Shown here in pieces: positions 53,301-62,213 of a stretch of 64,000 bases of DNA. Both the position numbers and the translations under genes were made by a program. Origin of the DNA: Paenibacillus sp. FSL H7-0331 (GTDB taxonomy: Bacteria; Bacillota; Bacilli; Paenibacillales; NBRC-103111); NCBI RefSeq assembly GCF_001956045.1, contig NZ_MRTH01000002.1, positions 248,001 through 312,000 of the forward strand. The letters are read 5' to 3'. Each line of letters begins with the position of its first letter. The stretch's first letter is position 1. Below the pieces are notes generated by a model. That model saw only the letters and a program-made list of their open reading frames with translations, ran no database searches and was not told the origin of the DNA.

Positions 53301-53609
53301 TTAAATATCGCTAAAAACTCCTGAATTTAAGCCAGCAGTAACACCAGTAGCAATAATGATGACAGCAATCACTGCGTAGATAACGAAAACAATAGCGGCT
53401 AGCAGTAGATAAGCTTTAAAAAAACTTTGTTTGTTAGGATTCGCGTTACCGCCAAATGCCCATACAAACCACATCACAATGTTGACAATAGGAATAGCTG
53501 AAATAATTAGTGCAATAATCCATTCTTTGACGGGTACTACCGGTGCCTGGGGTCCATACGAATCCTGATAACCATTCGCAGGTTTGTTTAAAGGAATTTC
53601 TTGATTCAT
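53301..53609 (-). CDS. Small two-helix membrane protein
   Basis: 102 residues from the ATG at 53609, with AGAGGTGG upstream. A 30-residue Pro/Gln/Tyr-rich cytoplasmic start leads to two or three hydrophobic helices (WIIALIISAIPIVNIVMWFVW, and AYLLLAAIVFVIYAVIAVI). Similar to small uncharacterised Bacillota membrane proteins with DUF4190/DUF4870-like topology; not assigned. Single gene. Confidence 0.75.
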   Translation of the reverse strand: MNQEIPLNKPANGYQDSYGPQAPVVPVKEWIIALIISAIPIVNIVMWFVWAFGGNANPNKQSFFKAYLLLAAIVFVIYAVIAVIIIATGVTAGLNSGVFSDI

Positions 53610-54126
53610 TTCATCCACCTCTTATATATGTAGTGTAAAAAATTACCTTATGTAACTGTATCCCTTTAAACATAAATCGTCAATAGGTGACAAGCCATGA
53701 AATATTTAAGTGAATTTTCAGATATATTAGTCCTATTATGTAAATAATTATGTAAAAAAACAGTAGAAAATAAAACAGAAGAGCTCCAACGCAGCTTACT
53801 CGCAGCCAAAGGTTTGCCATAATTAATAAAAGAGCTCTTCTGGAGTGTATCAATAGGTCATGCAGCCTACTACGGTCAAACATAAAAACAAGGTGTTCTA
53901 AAACAATGAAAGCCCTACCTCTCTTTCATCCTTGCGGCTCCTAGACCGCGCCAGTGTGAATCAGTTAACACAGTTACAAATTCTTAGGGTTGTTGGAATT
54001 TGAATGATTTTTATGAGTAGAGAAACAATAAGTGAACCGAGGAAAAGCTAGATGGGGGTGCATTCATTGATACAATGATAAACTATACCATCTATCAGTT
54101 CAAATTGCAAGTTAATTTTGAAAATT
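53610..54126. other. 517-base gap without a supported gene
   Basis: Contains an 11-bp perfect inverted repeat (53776-53786 and 53832-53842) and, at 53908-53975, three small hairpins in a row (TGAAAG/CTTTCA, GCGG/CCGC, GTGT/ACAC). A 67-codon hydrophobic frame on the - strand (53680-53883) has no ribosome site and is probably not a gene. An RNA element is possible but not recognised. Confidence 0.5.
53776..53842. repeat. 11-bp inverted repeat
   Basis: CAGAAGAGCTC and GAGCTCTTCTG, 45 bases apart, in the gene-free region. No T tract after it, no transposase nearby. Confidence 0.6.
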
Positions 54127-54879
54127 CTACAAACATGCCAAAAGCAAGGGTGAGATAGGCATTTCACTTACTTGTTCTACGCCATCGGCTCTACATAGTA
54201 CAAAAGCAATTTTTATAAGCTCATTGTTGCCATTGAAAATGGGCTTAAAGAACGCACGCAGTTTGATGCTATCTGCAGGATAGGAGCTTCCTGTTTGAAA
54301 AGTAACCTGCTTTTCCTGACGGTATTCCAGTACCTTGGAAATGCATCGTTTGACCTTCAAGCAATCTGTTTGCTCAATAAAGGTAAGCAAGGAGATTCCG
54401 CCAAATCCTTGAGCGGGCTCGATAAAAGGCAATGGCTCATAATGGTTAGTTATTTCGGTGATGTCCAGATCCTCAGTCAATAGACCGGAGGCAACGACAG
54501 GCTTGTTGCGAATTTGGCTGGTAAGCCATTTTTTCTCGGAAATCTCTTTGACGACATGGAAGTACAGGTCCTTTTGCTCCCAACGAATTTTACTGCTGTG
54601 AATTTCGACAGTCAGCTTATCCCCATTATCTCCGCACAGGGTTTCTTCCGCGTACAAATACCCTTTTTGATTCAGGCGTAATTGTTTTTGTGGCATTTTT
54701 TTTAATGATTCCGGCGCGAAAATATCGTTAAGCTCCATGCTCAATATTCGGGATTTTGGAATACCGAGAAGCTTGGTGAATGCGTTATTGACCTCAATAA
54801 ATTTGGATGTACCCTTTTCTTCAAAAGTATAAAACATGCCCTCAGTGGCATTGGCGAATTGCTCGTTAAGTGAACGCAT
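54127..54879 (-). CDS. PAS-domain protein
   Basis: 250 residues, AGGAGG upstream. Residues 1-120 are a PAS fold (FIEVNNAFTKLLGIPKSRILSMELNDIF, quoted by ends, and WEQKDLYFHVVKEISEKK). The C-terminal half (TFIEQTDCLKVKRCISKVLEY, IKLRAFFKPIFN) may be a second, degenerate PAS. No kinase, GGDEF or DNA-binding domain, so it is a stand-alone sensor or an output-less remnant. Partner not evident. Confidence 0.82.
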   Translation of the reverse strand: MRSLNEQFANATEGMFYTFEEKGTSKFIEVNNAFTKLLGIPKSRILSMELNDIFAPESLKKMPQKQLRLNQKGYLYAEETLCGDNGDKLTVEIHSSKIRWEQKDLYFHVVKEISEKKWLTSQIRNKPVVASGLLTEDLDITEITNHYEPLPFIEPAQGFGGISLLTFIEQTDCLKVKRCISKVLEYRQEKQVTFQTGSSYPADSIKLRAFFKPIFNGNNELIKIAFVLCRADGVEQVSEMPISPLLLACL

Positions 54880-55049
54880 TCTAAGTTAGCCTCCTATGTA
54901 AGTCAAGGTAATTGTGAAGTAGCGCAGCATTATCGTTTTTGCAGATCATTTTCCTGTATAATTAACCTATTCTTTCTCATATGAATCACTTTTTATACTA
55001 TTCGTTGAATTCTTTGAGTTTAAGGGCAAACAGGAAAAAGAGGTGGGGT

Positions 55050-55679
55050 ATGGACGAGGAACGGTTTGATATTTATGATAATAAGATGAATTGGATCGGA
55101 ACAGCGTCTCGACAAGAAGTACATAGGGAGGGTCTATGGCATCAGACATTTCAATGCTGGATATTAACAGATGCAGAGGACGGTCCGGCACTGTTGTTCC
55201 AAAGACGGCATCCTGACAAAGATACGTATCCGGGGATGCTGGATATTTCTTGTGCCGGTCATCTGCAGGCAGGTGAACGTGTGGAAGACGGAAATCGGGA
55301 GCTGGAGGAGGAGCTCGGTCTGGGTGTACCGTTCGAAGAACTGATATCGTGTGGTATATATCGTAGTGATAAATGTATTAAACCCGGATTAATAGATAGG
55401 GAGTTTTGTCATGTGTATGGGTTTCGAACGAATCAGGCACTGACTACGTTTAGACTTCAGGGGGATGAAGTGACGGGATTGTATCGGGTATTCATTCATG
55501 ATGTGCTGCGGCTTGTCCACGGAATGACCAGTCAGGATACCATTGAAGCTGTTGGTGTTGAACCTGATGAATCGGGAGCTCTGCGAGTTGTCAGCCGCAG
55601 CTTTACAAGTGACGAATTTGTTCCGCATGCTGCGGATTATTACGAAATGGTGCTAAAGGGTTTTGGGCTACAGCGATAG
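55050..55679 (+). CDS. NUDIX hydrolase, IDI/YfcD-like
   Basis: 209 residues from the ATG at 55050, with AGGTGGGG upstream; earlier in-frame codons lack a site. N-terminus EERFDIYDNKMNWIGTASRQEVHREGLWHQTF-type and SCAGHLQAGE, like isopentenyl-diphosphate isomerase-type Nudix proteins. The Nudix box reads GHLQAGERVEDGNRELEEELG, one residue short of the consensus spacing between the first Glu and RE. Substrate unknown. Confidence 0.87.
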   Translation: MDEERFDIYDNKMNWIGTASRQEVHREGLWHQTFQCWILTDAEDGPALLFQRRHPDKDTYPGMLDISCAGHLQAGERVEDGNRELEEELGLGVPFEELISCGIYRSDKCIKPGLIDREFCHVYGFRTNQALTTFRLQGDEVTGLYRVFIHDVLRLVHGMTSQDTIEAVGVEPDESGALRVVSRSFTSDEFVPHAADYYEMVLKGFGLQR

Positions 55680-55684
55680 GCAGA

Positions 55685-55945
55685 CTAACGTCTGCTTCGC
55701 TGCACATATTCGATAAGCATGTCTTTGGTAATGTAAGTCCGTGTTGGTGAGATGCCGTGCTTGGCATGCTCATTAATAGCGGCAGCGTATCTGTTGATCT
55801 CGTCGACAGTGAATGCTTCACCTGCTGCGTATTGGGCGATAGCTTGATCAATGGCTTGTTCACGCTTAAGGTCCAGCACTTGGAAAACCTCCAGGTGCGC
55901 GTGCATTTTTTGGGTATGGGAAGTAATGGCTTCGTGAACACTCAT
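55685..55945 (-). CDS. Small helical protein, DUF2533-like
   Basis: 86 residues from the ATG at 55945 with AAGGAG 10 bases upstream. Starts SVHEAITSHTQKMHAHLEVF, all helical, with YITKDMLIEYVQR at the end; resembles Bacillus DUF2533 (YpbS-type) proteins. Function unknown. Convergent with the Nudix gene, 5 bases apart. Confidence 0.75.
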   Translation of the reverse strand: MSVHEAITSHTQKMHAHLEVFQVLDLKREQAIDQAIAQYAAGEAFTVDEINRYAAAINEHAKHGISPTRTYITKDMLIEYVQRSRR

Positions 55946-56033
55946 GATGGGCAGCTCCTTAATCCTTGTCGGACATGATATTATTGTGCTAGCTATCATA
56001 CCATGATTTGAACCTCTCGAACAATCCTGGAAT

Positions 56034-57080
56034 TTAGGATTGCGAAAGCTTGCGTGTGATTTCCCTGATCTGCTGCGAATCAGGTATCCAGTACCACAAT
56101 GGCATCCCGACTAAAGGATCGCGTTCCATACCTGGATGCCCCGGAACCCGAATATGACTGATTTGATCCCGTTCGATCTCTTTAAACAGCCAGGCTAGGC
56201 TGATGAGGTCGCTGTCTGTAAAGTTGGTTTCAACGACTTCATCTTTTACTTTGGCTAGCAGACCGGGAAGCTCGGACAGATGCTCTGGCTGCAGCATTTT
56301 ATGAACAACGGCTTTGATCAATAGAGTCTGATCCACCTGTCGTCCAAAGTCACCATCCTCAAGAGAGTACCGTTCCCTAACAAATGACAGAGCCTGCTTG
56401 CCGTCCAGATGTTGGGTGCCTGCTCGCAGCAGAATGCGAGAGTCCGAAATCAGCATATTGTGTGGTACATCCACATCAACACCGCCAACTGCATCGATCA
56501 AATGCTCAAACCCTGTGAAATTGGTCTTCGCATAATAATGAATAGGGAGCTGCAGCAAATCACTTACGGCTTGAATGACGGCTTCAGTTCCTCCCTTACT
56601 GCCGCCATGGGCTTGACCGAGGATGTGGGAATGGTTGATTTTGGTGTTGCCTATTCCGGCTATATGGACTTGCGTATCACGTGGTACTGAAATGATGACG
56701 GCTTTATGTGCTGAAGGTATGACATGAACCAGGAGAATGACATCACTGCGTGAGTTCTCGTTGCCTAATGCATCCACTCCAATTAACAGAGCATTGAAAG
56801 ATTTCAGGTCGGGATCCGAAGTTGGGGACGAGGAGGTTGGAGCTGAAGTATCCATATAGGTATTTACTAATAGCTGTGCATAGTTCTGGTGTTTAAGCTG
56901 GAAGGTGTAGCTAGAGCCATCGTTCGGAAGATGATTTGCAGTATAAGAGGTTGGCACAGCAAGTAAGGGAAAAGCTTTTGCAGTAAAATGCTTATCCGGA
57001 TGCAAAGTCCATATCATCCAGTAGATGAGCCCGAGTCCTAATACAATGAATACAAGTAAACCTCTCAGCCTATTGAACAT
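56034..57080 (-). CDS. LytR-CpsA-Psr (LCP) family protein
   Basis: 348 residues, one N-terminal membrane helix (LLVFIVLGLGLIYWMIWTL), an extracellular linker, and the LCP domain: NALLIGVDAL, SRSDVILLVHV, SVPRDTQVHI, KINHSHILG...GG and FVRERYSLEDGDFGRQ. LCP enzymes transfer undecaprenyl-linked teichoic acids or capsule to peptidoglycan. GAAGG lies 8 bases before the ATG. A perfect 23-bp palindrome sits 36 bases upstream of its start. Confidence 0.93.
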   Translation of the reverse strand: MFNRLRGLLVFIVLGLGLIYWMIWTLHPDKHFTAKAFPLLAVPTSYTANHLPNDGSSYTFQLKHQNYAQLLVNTYMDTSAPTSSSPTSDPDLKSFNALLIGVDALGNENSRSDVILLVHVIPSAHKAVIISVPRDTQVHIAGIGNTKINHSHILGQAHGGSKGGTEAVIQAVSDLLQLPIHYYAKTNFTGFEHLIDAVGGVDVDVPHNMLISDSRILLRAGTQHLDGKQALSFVRERYSLEDGDFGRQVDQTLLIKAVVHKMLQPEHLSELPGLLAKVKDEVVETNFTDSDLISLAWLFKEIERDQISHIRVPGHPGMERDPLVGMPLWYWIPDSQQIREITRKLSQS

Positions 57081-57115
57081 AAATCGAACCTTCCTTCATT
57101 TATTTACTTTATTTG

Positions 57116-57138
57116 TTATGATACATAATGTATCATAA
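57116..57138. promoter_or_regulatory. Perfect 23-bp palindrome between divergent genes
   Basis: Half-site TTATGATACAT, centre A, then its exact complement. It lies upstream of the LCP gene (-) and 200 bases before the Dabb gene (+). Likely a repressor operator; the regulator is not known. Confidence 0.6.
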
Positions 57139-57337
57139 AATAGATTTTATTGCTATGAATTCATACAATTTGGTCTGATTTATTTAAATATTTTTCATAA
57201 TGATCCAAATTGGATCGAATGATTCAGTTATTTTCAAAAAACGTTGTTTGCACAGAGTTAATTGTAGAACGATACGCAGCATTTCTGGTATGATATTAGA
57301 AGGAATGGATATGAATAGAGAGAATGGAGGAAATACC

Positions 57338-57643
57338 ATGTCAGTGGCACGTATTCAACATAAGGTAATTTTTAATTTAAAGGTTGAGGTTGGGTCGGAA
57401 CAGGCGGATCAATTTTTATCAAAAAGCAAAGCAATTCTTGAAGTCATTCCAGGGGTATACGATTTTCAAGTGTTACGTCAGGTGAGCAGCAAAAACGATT
57501 ACGATTATGGATTTTCAATGGAGTTTGAGGATCAAGCTGCCTATGATGCCTACAATACTCATCCTGTCCACATGGAGTATGTGGAAAACATTTGGAAAAA
57601 TGAAGTAGCCCGTTTTCTGGAAATTGACTTCACAGCCGTATAG
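57338..57643 (+). CDS. Dabb (stress-responsive A/B barrel) domain protein
   Basis: 101 residues from the ATG at 57338 (GGAGG 9 bases upstream). Dimeric alpha-beta barrel family: IQHKVIFNLKVEVGSEQADQFL, PGVYDFQVLRQVS, YDYGFSMEFEDQAAYDAYNTHPVH (quoted by parts) with the conserved HPxH. Function of such proteins is varied and unknown here. The long upstream region includes the palindrome at 57116. Confidence 0.88.
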   Translation: MSVARIQHKVIFNLKVEVGSEQADQFLSKSKAILEVIPGVYDFQVLRQVSSKNDYDYGFSMEFEDQAAYDAYNTHPVHMEYVENIWKNEVARFLEIDFTAV

Positions 57644-57692
57644 TCCAGGAATAGTTTCAAAACGTTAGTACATACGAAGAGGAGTGAATACA

Positions 57693-58349
57693 ATGATGGA
57701 TAGAACTTTAACGGAATCCCATACAGGCAGCTTTGGACATATCATGCAGATTTTTGCGGTATCCCTGCTGGTCTCATTTGTTGGGACACTTGCAGGTGCT
57801 ATGCTGATTCCACCTTCACTTGTCGGCTTGTTCGTTGTGATTGAGCTGGTCATGCTCGTATCCGTGTTCATCATGCGTTTCCGCGGAAAAATGATCGGTT
57901 ATCCGTTTCTGTATATTTTTACTGCAGTTACAGGGGTTACGCTGTATCCGATCATTGCGAATTATGGTGGCATCCTTGGGGCCAATCTGGTATCTGCCGC
58001 ATTCCTGGCAACAGCGGGTATATTCGGAGGGCTTGCCTTGTATGCTTATCGCTCGCAAAGGGATTTCAGCTTTCTGGGTGGATTTTTGTTTGCCGCTACG
58101 ATCGGTTTAATTGTAATGAGTCTGTTCTCGCTGTTTATACCGATGGGCTCGACTATGAATTTGGTATGGTCCGTGCTGGGAATTGTTATTTTCAGCGGCT
58201 GGGTATTGTACGATGTATCTCAGTATAAGGGTGGAGTAAGCCCAGAGGCCGTGCCGATGGCCGCCTTGAACATTTACTTGAACTTTATTAATTTGTTTAT
58301 ATACATTTTGCGTTTTCTAGCTGCGATTGTGGGATTTAGCAGAAATTAA
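57693..58349 (+). CDS. Bax inhibitor-1 (BI-1/YetJ) family membrane protein
   Basis: 218 residues from the ATG at 57693 (GAGGAGTG upstream). Seven membrane helices; family-specific WVLYDVSQYKGG and ALNIYLNFINLFIYILRFL. YetJ-type members are pH-dependent calcium leak channels. Followed by a terminator. Confidence 0.92.
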   Translation: MMDRTLTESHTGSFGHIMQIFAVSLLVSFVGTLAGAMLIPPSLVGLFVVIELVMLVSVFIMRFRGKMIGYPFLYIFTAVTGVTLYPIIANYGGILGANLVSAAFLATAGIFGGLALYAYRSQRDFSFLGGFLFAATIGLIVMSLFSLFIPMGSTMNLVWSVLGIVIFSGWVLYDVSQYKGGVSPEAVPMAALNIYLNFINLFIYILRFLAAIVGFSRN

Positions 58350-58387
58350 TTCGCAACCCCCTGACTGTTATTGGTTGGGAAACGAAG

Positions 58388-58413
58388 GAGCCTTGTGAAC
58401 AGGGCTCTTTTTT
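58388..58413 (+). terminator. Intrinsic terminator
   Basis: Stem GAGCC / GGCTC, 10-base loop, six T. Confidence 0.75.
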
Positions 58414-58526
58414 GTTGTGTGCAGGGTCATTCCTCATTTGAAATCCATGGTTGATGCGCGGAAAAGAAGAGTGATATAGTGAGTATGTAATCGTTAACAT
58501 ATTTTTTTATAAATGGAGGTAACCCA

Positions 58527-58829
58527 ATGACCGCTTATCACACTGTCATGATGAAGCCGCAGGATAAGGTCGCGGTAGCGCTTACGGAAATTCCGGCTGG
58601 TGCTCAGTTGAATGTTGTCTGTCAAGGAATTGAGGTTCAGGTAGAGCTGGCGGAGGCGATTGAGTTCGGGCATAAATTTGCAGTCGTACCGATTGCGGCT
58701 GGTGAAGATATCATTAAATATGGCGAGGTTATTGGAGTTGCAGTCAGAGGTATCCGCAAAGGTGAGCATGTGCACGTTCATAATCTGGAAGGTAAAAGAG
58801 GGAGAGGGGATTTGCAGCATGACAGCTAA
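58527..58829 (+). CDS. UxaA-family hydratase, SAF-domain subunit
   Basis: 100 residues corresponding to the N-terminal SAF domain of altronate/galactarate dehydratase (DKVAVALTEIPAGAQL, IKYGEVIGVAVRGIRKGEHVHVHN by parts). AGGAGG-like GGAGGT upstream. It overlaps the large-subunit gene by 11 bases in another frame; since both have starts, this is a two-subunit arrangement like SuyA/SuyB rather than a frameshift. Substrate (altronate, galactarate, sulfolactate) unknown. Confidence 0.87.
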   Translation: MTAYHTVMMKPQDKVAVALTEIPAGAQLNVVCQGIEVQVELAEAIEFGHKFAVVPIAAGEDIIKYGEVIGVAVRGIRKGEHVHVHNLEGKRGRGDLQHDS

Positions 58830-59997
58830 TGTACAAACACGGACGTTTTGGGGATACCGTAGACCGGATGGCAGTGTAGGGGCGCGTAACCACGTGCTGA
58901 TTCTGCCAACTATAGTATGTGCTACCCAAACGGCTCAACGGGTGACGGAGCTAGTAAATGGAACGGTTACTTTTATACATCAGCATGGCTGCGCACAGGT
59001 AGGAACGGATTATGATCAGACCTTCCGCACCTATGTAGGAACCGCCGCTAACCCCAACGTATACGGGGTGATCGTGCTTGGTCTTGGCTGTGAAACGCAT
59101 CAGGCGCGAAGTGTAGCATCCGAGCTGCAAAAGACCGGCAAGCCTGTAGAGGTCGTCTCGATCCAGGATCATGGGGGTACGCTGTACACTATAGCCGAGG
59201 TAGCCAAAATTGCCGCAAGAATGGTACAGGAGGCTTCGCGCCAGCGGCGGGTGGAATGTGACTTCGGTGAGCTGATCGTAGGTACGGAGTGCGGGGGGTC
59301 AGACGCCTGTTCGGGGCTGTCGGCCAATCCGGCAGTAGGCTTTTGCAGCGATAAAATCGTCGATCACGGAGGAACCTCGATTCTGGCGGAAACTACGGAG
59401 CTGATCGGGGCTGAGCATTTGCTTGCGGCACGTGCGGTTAATGATCATGTAGCGAAGCGTGTGTATCAGGTCATTGAAGCGATGGAGAAACGTGCCTTCT
59501 CCATGAATATCGATATTCGTACCGGCAACCCAAGTCCGGGTAATATTAAAGGCGGACTTAGCTCATTGGAGGAAAAATCATTGGGTGCGTCCAACAAATC
59601 CGGTTCGAGGCCTCTGCAGGAATTGATTGATTATGCCGAAAAACCGACCAAAAAAGGTCTCGTATGGATGGATACACCCGGCCATGATATTGAACAGCTG
59701 TCGGGGATGGCGGCGGGTGGTTCACAGATCGTATTGTTCACAACAGGCAGGGGCACACCAACTGGCTCTCCAATCGTCCCAGTAATCAAGATAGCGACCA
59801 ATAGTGCCATATTTGAGAAAATGAACGATAATATTGATATGAATGCAGGTACGATTATTGATGGAACGGAAACGATCGAACAGGTGGGAGATCGGATTTT
59901 TGAGGAAATTATCGAGGTGTGCTCGGGAAAACTGACAAAGTCGGAAATCTTGAAGCAGAACGATTTTGGGATTTGGCGAATAGGTCCGACATTCTAA
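58819..59997 (+). CDS. UxaA-family hydratase, large subunit
   Basis: 392 residues from the ATG at 58819. Matches the catalytic part of UxaA/GarD: GYRRPDGSVGARNHVLILP, HQHGCAQ, GTECGGSDACSGLSANPAVG and NPSPGNIKGGLSSLEEKSLG. These enzymes use Fe(II) to dehydrate sugar acids. No uronate pathway genes are nearby, so its route is unclear. With the small subunit upstream it should form one enzyme. Confidence 0.92.
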   Translation: MTANVQTRTFWGYRRPDGSVGARNHVLILPTIVCATQTAQRVTELVNGTVTFIHQHGCAQVGTDYDQTFRTYVGTAANPNVYGVIVLGLGCETHQARSVASELQKTGKPVEVVSIQDHGGTLYTIAEVAKIAARMVQEASRQRRVECDFGELIVGTECGGSDACSGLSANPAVGFCSDKIVDHGGTSILAETTELIGAEHLLAARAVNDHVAKRVYQVIEAMEKRAFSMNIDIRTGNPSPGNIKGGLSSLEEKSLGASNKSGSRPLQELIDYAEKPTKKGLVWMDTPGHDIEQLSGMAAGGSQIVLFTTGRGTPTGSPIVPVIKIATNSAIFEKMNDNIDMNAGTIIDGTETIEQVGDRIFEEIIEVCSGKLTKSEILKQNDFGIWRIGPTF

Positions 59998-60024
59998 ATA
60001 TTGAAGTAAACGTTTCGCTACCCG

Positions 60025-60083
60025 GCTGAGGTGTTGTTACGATCGATCCGCTTTCAAGAAAACCTCAGCCATTCCGCTGAGGT
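60025..60083. promoter_or_regulatory. Competing hairpins upstream of the stress operon
   Basis: GCTGAGGT (60025-60032), ACCTCAGC (60062-60069) and GCTGAGGT (60076-60083): the middle arm can pair with either side, the second way with a 6-base loop (9-bp stem). It may be a terminator for the hydratase genes (poor T tract) or an attenuator. Confidence 0.4.
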
Positions 60084-60128
60084 TAGCTCAATTTTAGAAG
60101 AGAGATTGATAGAGAAGGAGAGAAACTC

Positions 60129-62201
60129 ATGTTGCGTTCACTTGAAACAATCCAAGCCTACAAACAAGATGAGAGCATGTCCTTAAATGAGCATCCATGG
60201 CTGCAATATATCGTCTCGGCGGAAGAACGAATGGTCAATCTCGAGCGGGTCCAATCGCTTCAGGATTTGGTTAACGCGAATCCGGTTCTGGATTATGTGG
60301 AGAAGTCGCTGGAAGCGCTCGACCGGCTGCAGATGTCCTTTTGGATTCAAGAAGTTGTAGAAGAGGTGCTCATCTGGTCTGAGGTGGCCAAGGGCGGGAC
60401 GGTGCGACAGCGAGTGCTGTGGCAAAAGCAGGGCGTACATTTGATGGCTCATAACATCGGTTCCAGTGAAATTTACGAGTGGCATTCGAGTCCGTTGCAT
60501 AGCGAGGCGAGGAGGCACGTTATCCGCACGCTGATCCAGACTCACGGGTTAATTGGCCAGTATTTGCGTGGAGAGGTTCCATTCGCGGTTCAGCGCCCAT
60601 TAATGGAGCTTATTCAGAATGGATTGCTCGCGGCTAGTGAGCTCAAGGAACTATTATTAGTGTTAAATCAATGCATTCTTGAGGCAGTTTCGACAGAGCT
60701 ATGGGTAGAGATAGCGCAGCAGATTGCTGAGGTCATTGAGCTTATCATAGATCAGGAGGAAGATAGTGGGTTTTCGCTCCACAACAGGCTGAAGCGGCTG
60801 CGGGCCAGCTCGATTTCCAAAGGCGAGAATTTTGAGCAGGAATTTGCCAAGCTGTCAGTGCAGCCAGCGGTTATTGAGGCTTTTCAAGCGCTGGACAGCA
60901 AGACGCTGTGGTTCGTAGAAGCGGCTCTTCATGAGTTTTCTTTTGAGGAATTTGCCAAGCTGTTTCTCATCATTCTTAGCTCGGATTCGACGCAGCAGGC
61001 GGACCATATCAGCTTCGAACGTATGATGAATGATATGTATTATGATTATCGGGGTCAAAAGAAAATCAATGTCTACAAGAAACGAATCATAGAAAAATAT
61101 TTGCGCGAATGCTCCTTTGAAGACATTGCTTCGGCACGTTTTCCGAAGAGCGGGCATTTATCTCCACAGTTAAAGCAGGCAGGTCCACAATCGGATATAG
61201 TCTATTTTCATATGGAGTTCTCCGCGGCGGCGGATAAGCTGATCCAGTTTTGTATAGAGGCCGAAAAATCACCTTTGTATGAGAAAGCGGTACTCATGCT
61301 GTTTGACCTGTTTGAGCTGCGCCGTGATGCCTATGACAGGTTTCATAATGAAGAGGAATATTTATCGATGATGAATCAAACCGCTGATTACAAAAAGGTT
61401 ATTCTCGATTTTATTGTGGGCAATCGAGTTGTCGACATTGGCCCTGGGGGCGGAGTCATGCTGGATCTGATCGAGGATACGTTTCCCGATAAACAGGTAA
61501 TAGGCATCGATATTTCGCAAAATGTAATTGAGGCGCTTGAGCGAAAGCGGCAGCTGGAAAATCGCCAGTGGATGGTGCTGCAGGGTGACGCACTCAATTT
61601 GAAGGAATATGTGAAACCCGGTTCCATTGACACTGTCATTTTTTCTTCGATTTTGCATGAGTTGTTTTCGTATGTGGAATATGAGGGTAAATCATATAAT
61701 CATGCTACAGTTGCGGCAGCGCTGCGCAGTGCCTTCGATGTAATCCCCATCGGCGGGAGAATCATTATCCGTGATGGCATTATGAGCGAGCCGACCGAAC
61801 AGCAGCGGATCATAACGTTTTTGGATGGGGAAGGCATGCAATGGCTGGAGAGATATGCCAAGGATTTTGCCGGAAGAGAGATTCAATTCGTGCGACTGGG
61901 TACTCATGAGGTGCAGATGCCGATTAACGATGCGATGGAGTTTTTGTATACATATACATGGGGTGAAGAGGCTTATGTACATGAGGTACAGGAGCAATTC
62001 GGATATTTTACACCCTCAGCTTACGAAAGCTTCATTCATACGGTACTCGGCCCGCAGGCCCGTATCGTGGTCAGCAGACACCTGCTTCAGGACGGTTATA
62101 CGGAAGCGCTAAGTCCAAGAATCCGGATATTCAATGAGCAGCGCGAGCCTGTGAACCTGCCGGACAGCACATGTCTGATCGTTATACAAAAGCAAATGTA
62201 G
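60129..62201 (+). CDS. Large protein with C-terminal SAM methyltransferase domain
   Basis: 690 residues, AAGGAG upstream. The first 410 residues are helical and not recognised. Around 433-441 VVDIGPGGG begins a class I methyltransferase fold, with VIGIDISQN as the ribose-binding acid and TVIFSSILHEL as a motif III-like stretch. The C-terminal 80 residues add a further domain. Next genes are TerD-type and a small alarmone synthetase, as in the Ter/Tel stress operons described for bacteria, where such methyltransferase proteins occur. Substrate unknown. Confidence 0.8.
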   Translation: MLRSLETIQAYKQDESMSLNEHPWLQYIVSAEERMVNLERVQSLQDLVNANPVLDYVEKSLEALDRLQMSFWIQEVVEEVLIWSEVAKGGTVRQRVLWQKQGVHLMAHNIGSSEIYEWHSSPLHSEARRHVIRTLIQTHGLIGQYLRGEVPFAVQRPLMELIQNGLLAASELKELLLVLNQCILEAVSTELWVEIAQQIAEVIELIIDQEEDSGFSLHNRLKRLRASSISKGENFEQEFAKLSVQPAVIEAFQALDSKTLWFVEAALHEFSFEEFAKLFLIILSSDSTQQADHISFERMMNDMYYDYRGQKKINVYKKRIIEKYLRECSFEDIASARFPKSGHLSPQLKQAGPQSDIVYFHMEFSAAADKLIQFCIEAEKSPLYEKAVLMLFDLFELRRDAYDRFHNEEEYLSMMNQTADYKKVILDFIVGNRVVDIGPGGGVMLDLIEDTFPDKQVIGIDISQNVIEALERKRQLENRQWMVLQGDALNLKEYVKPGSIDTVIFSSILHELFSYVEYEGKSYNHATVAAALRSAFDVIPIGGRIIIRDGIMSEPTEQQRIITFLDGEGMQWLERYAKDFAGREIQFVRLGTHEVQMPINDAMEFLYTYTWGEEAYVHEVQEQFGYFTPSAYESFIHTVLGPQARIVVSRHLLQDGYTEALSPRIRIFNEQREPVNLPDSTCLIVIQKQM

Positions 62202-62213
62202 TAGGAGGTTTCC

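Noticed and set aside
53680..53883. 67-codon hydrophobic frame on the - strand
   Set aside because: No ribosome site, AT-rich composition explains hydrophobicity, and it spans the inverted repeat.
58527..59997. UxaA gene broken by a frameshift
   Set aside because: Both parts have starts and plausible ribosome sites and overlap by 11 bases; two-subunit members of the family are known.
60004..60017. cre-like AGTAAACGTTTCGC
   Set aside because: Three mismatches at fixed consensus positions in either direction.
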